64,000 nt of DNA, from NCBI RefSeq assembly GCF_000686885.1, contig NZ_KK366033.1, positions 1 to 64,000 of the forward strand, given 5' to 3'. The translations under genes were made by a program, and so were the position numbers. Below the pieces are notes generated by a model. The model did no database searches. It was not told the origin of the DNA and saw only the letters and a list, made by a program, of their open reading frames with translations. Below, piece after piece: positions 62,557-64,000 of the stretch; within the stretch, counting starts at the first letter, position 1, and the number at the start of each line of letters is the position of its first letter. Origin of the DNA: Flavobacterium sasangense DSM 21067 (GTDB taxonomy: Bacteria > Bacteroidota > Bacteroidia > Flavobacteriales > Flavobacteriaceae).

Positions 62557-64000
62557 ATGAAAAAATATATTTTAAGTTTTCTATTGGTTGGAAGCTTTGC
62601 TGTTGCGCAAAATTTAACCATTGAAGAAACCGTTTTAGGGCCAAGAAAATATGCCCCAACAACACAAACTGCCCAACAATGGCGTAAAGATTCCAAATCC
62701 ATCACGTATTTAAGTACTGACTTTTCTTCTCTTATTGAAAAAAGCGCTGCAAACGGTTGGACAGCTTCAACTTTAGCTTCAAAAGCTGAATTTGAAACCG
62801 CTTTGAAATCGAAAATTTCAAATGATGAATTTACGATTAGAACGTTTCCATTTTCAATCAATTGGAAAACTGTAAATACGTTTGAAACGGAAGTTGCAGG
62901 CAAGAAAAACAATTACAAAGTAACGTATGACGTTGTTTCAAAACAAATTACTTCTGTGATTAGTTATGCGGTTGAAGGTACTCAGGCAAAATTCGCTTCT
63001 AACAACAATGTAGCTTGGTTACAAGAAAACAATATCCGAATTACAACTCCATCGGGACAAGTTATTGAAGTTACGAACGATGAAAACAAATCAATCGTAA
63101 ACGGTTCTGATTATGTACACCGTCAAGAATTTGGTATCGACAGAGGAATGTGGTGGAACGAAGAAGGAACGCAATTAGCCTATTATCGTAAAGATGAAAC
63201 TATGGTAGCTAATTATCCGCTTACCAACTGGAATGAGCGCGAAGCAACTAACAAAGACATTAAATATCCAATGGCTGGAATGACTAGCGAGAATGTCACT
63301 TTGGTAATTTACGATGTAGCTTCTGCTAAAAAAGTAACGATTCAAACAGGAGAACCAAAAGATCAATATTTAACTATGGTGTCTTGGGAACCAACAGGAA
63401 AACATATTTTTATTGGTATTTTGAATCGCGAACAAAATCATTTAAAATTCAATAAATATGATGTTGCTACTGGAGCTTTCGTTAAAACATTATTTGAAGA
63501 AAAAACAACAACTTGGGTAGAACCACAACATCCATTAACTTTTGTACCCAATAACCCTTCTCAATTTATTTACCAAACCGATTTCTTTGGTTTTAACCAA
63601 ATGTATTTGTACAATACCGATGGAAAATTATTGAAAAACTTAGGTTTTAATGATGTTGTAGTAAAAGACGTATTAGGTTTTGATGCTACCAACACAAAAA
63701 TAAACTACATCGGAACAACTAATAATGGATTAGACCGTCAATTGTTTCAGGTAGATTTAAAATCAGGAAAAACCATTCAATTAACAACTATTTCTGGAAC
63801 GCACACAGCTTCTGTTTCTTCAGATGGAACTATGATTTTAGACCAATACAGCAATTTAACTACGCCAAACGAAATTTCGATTTTAAATATCAAAAATAAA
63901 ATGGCGAATACTTCTTTAGTAAAAGCCGAAAATCCGTTCACTGGAAAAATTGATTTACCTAAAATTGAATTCGTAACCTTAACTTCACCTGACGGAAAAA
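62557..64000 (+). CDS. S9 family peptidase, dipeptidyl peptidase IV-like (5' part, cut by window edge)
   Basis: The frame is open from the ATG at 62557 to the window end (481 codons), so the gene continues beyond 64000. It begins with a signal peptide (cleavage after FAVAQ near residue 18), then the DPP IV beta-propeller. The marks are the YVHRQEFGIDRGMWWNEEGTQLAYYRKDE segment, in which the propeller's Glu loop binds the substrate N-terminus, followed by blades of the form GEPKDQYLTMVSWEPTGKHIFIGI. The catalytic alpha/beta hydrolase with Ser-Asp-His should lie past the edge. It is exported and probably releases X-Pro dipeptides from peptides. Confidence 0.93.
   Translation, partial: MKKYILSFLLVGSFAVAQNLTIEETVLGPRKYAPTTQTAQQWRKDSKSITYLSTDFSSLIEKSAANGWTASTLASKAEFETALKSKISNDEFTIRTFPFSINWKTVNTFETEVAGKKNNYKVTYDVVSKQITSVISYAVEGTQAKFASNNNVAWLQENNIRITTPSGQVIEVTNDENKSIVNGSDYVHRQEFGIDRGMWWNEEGTQLAYYRKDETMVANYPLTNWNEREATNKDIKYPMAGMTSENVTLVIYDVASAKKVTIQTGEPKDQYLTMVSWEPTGKHIFIGILNREQNHLKFNKYDVATGAFVKTLFEEKTTTWVEPQHPLTFVPNNPSQFIYQTDFFGFNQMYLYNTDGKLLKNLGFNDVVVKDVLGFDATNTKINYIGTTNNGLDRQLFQVDLKSGKTIQLTTISGTHTASVSSDGTMILDQYSNLTTPNEISILNIKNKMANTSLVKAENPFTGKIDLPKIEFVTLTSPDGK

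Noticed and set aside
62532..62912. 126-residue minus-strand ORF
   Set aside because: It is the antisense shadow of the DPP IV-like gene, whose plus-strand frame is open, starts with a signal peptide and matches the family.

Overview
This is ordinary chromosomal DNA from a low-GC member of the Bacteroidota, most likely a Flavobacterium or close relative. The evidence is promoters with the Bacteroidota -7 box TAnnTTTG, a secreted leucine-rich repeat protein with a type IX secretion (T9SS) C-terminal sorting domain, DUF2911, DUF5723 and DUF2805 family proteins, an archaeal-type UbiA prenyltransferase and NhaD. Genes are dense, many starts overlap the previous stop, and most convergent pairs are closed by strong bidirectional hairpins. 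No rRNA, tRNA, CRISPR array, prophage or defence island was found. The only mobile element is the 3' end of an IS110-type transposase at the left edge.

Layout. 1-4.6 kb: IS110 tail, aldehyde dehydrogenase (-) and pheT (+). 4.7-7.2 kb: T9SS leucine-rich repeat protein (-). 7.4-12.3 kb: (+) run of a DUF2520 Rossmann protein, a KdsC-like phosphatase, UbiA prenyltransferase, Maf, a small MscS channel and a rhomboid protease. 12.3-16.6 kb: PIG-L deacetylase, an unlisted 36-residue membrane peptide and a sodium:solute symporter. 16.6-21.7 kb: DUF2911 protein (-), then a (+) SRPBCC-SDR-photolyase-photolyase-like operon. 21.7-26.9 kb: (-) HAD phosphatase, RNase Z, a small protein, pyrB, pyrR and an ABC-F ATPase of the YbiT type. 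27-38.7 kb: a degenerate TlpA-like lipoprotein, transaldolase, SDR, dipeptide epimerase, SRP RNA (ffs), a glutamine cyclotransferase-like lipoprotein, small unknown proteins, a flavin oxidoreductase, dnaK and an EamA transporter. 38.8-44 kb: sdaA, DUF2809, an NTF2-like protein, nhaD, panB and an RluA-type synthase. 44-49.5 kb: hybrid histidine kinase, DUF5723 barrel, zinc metallopeptidase, SET protein, DUF2805 and DUF2452. 49.5-56.4 kb: YifB/ComM, GNAT, DsbD, TilS and PabB. 56.5-64 kb: DUF4349 lipoprotein, DoxX, an orphan lipoprotein, lpdA, Lrp, a methionine gamma-lyase-type enzyme and the start of a DPP IV peptidase cut by the window edge.

I see no clearly new multi-gene system. The points most worth following are: a sigma-54-like -24/-12 promoter with spaced TGACA/TGTCA half-sites ahead of dnaK; the 36-residue membrane peptide wedged between the deacetylase and symporter genes; an ABC-F protein whose motif losses leave one composite ATP site; a photolyase-like protein lacking two of the three electron-transfer tryptophans, next to an SDR lacking its catalytic tyrosine; paired palindromes over the start of the DUF4349 gene; and a two-turn direct repeat ahead of the aldehyde dehydrogenase gene.
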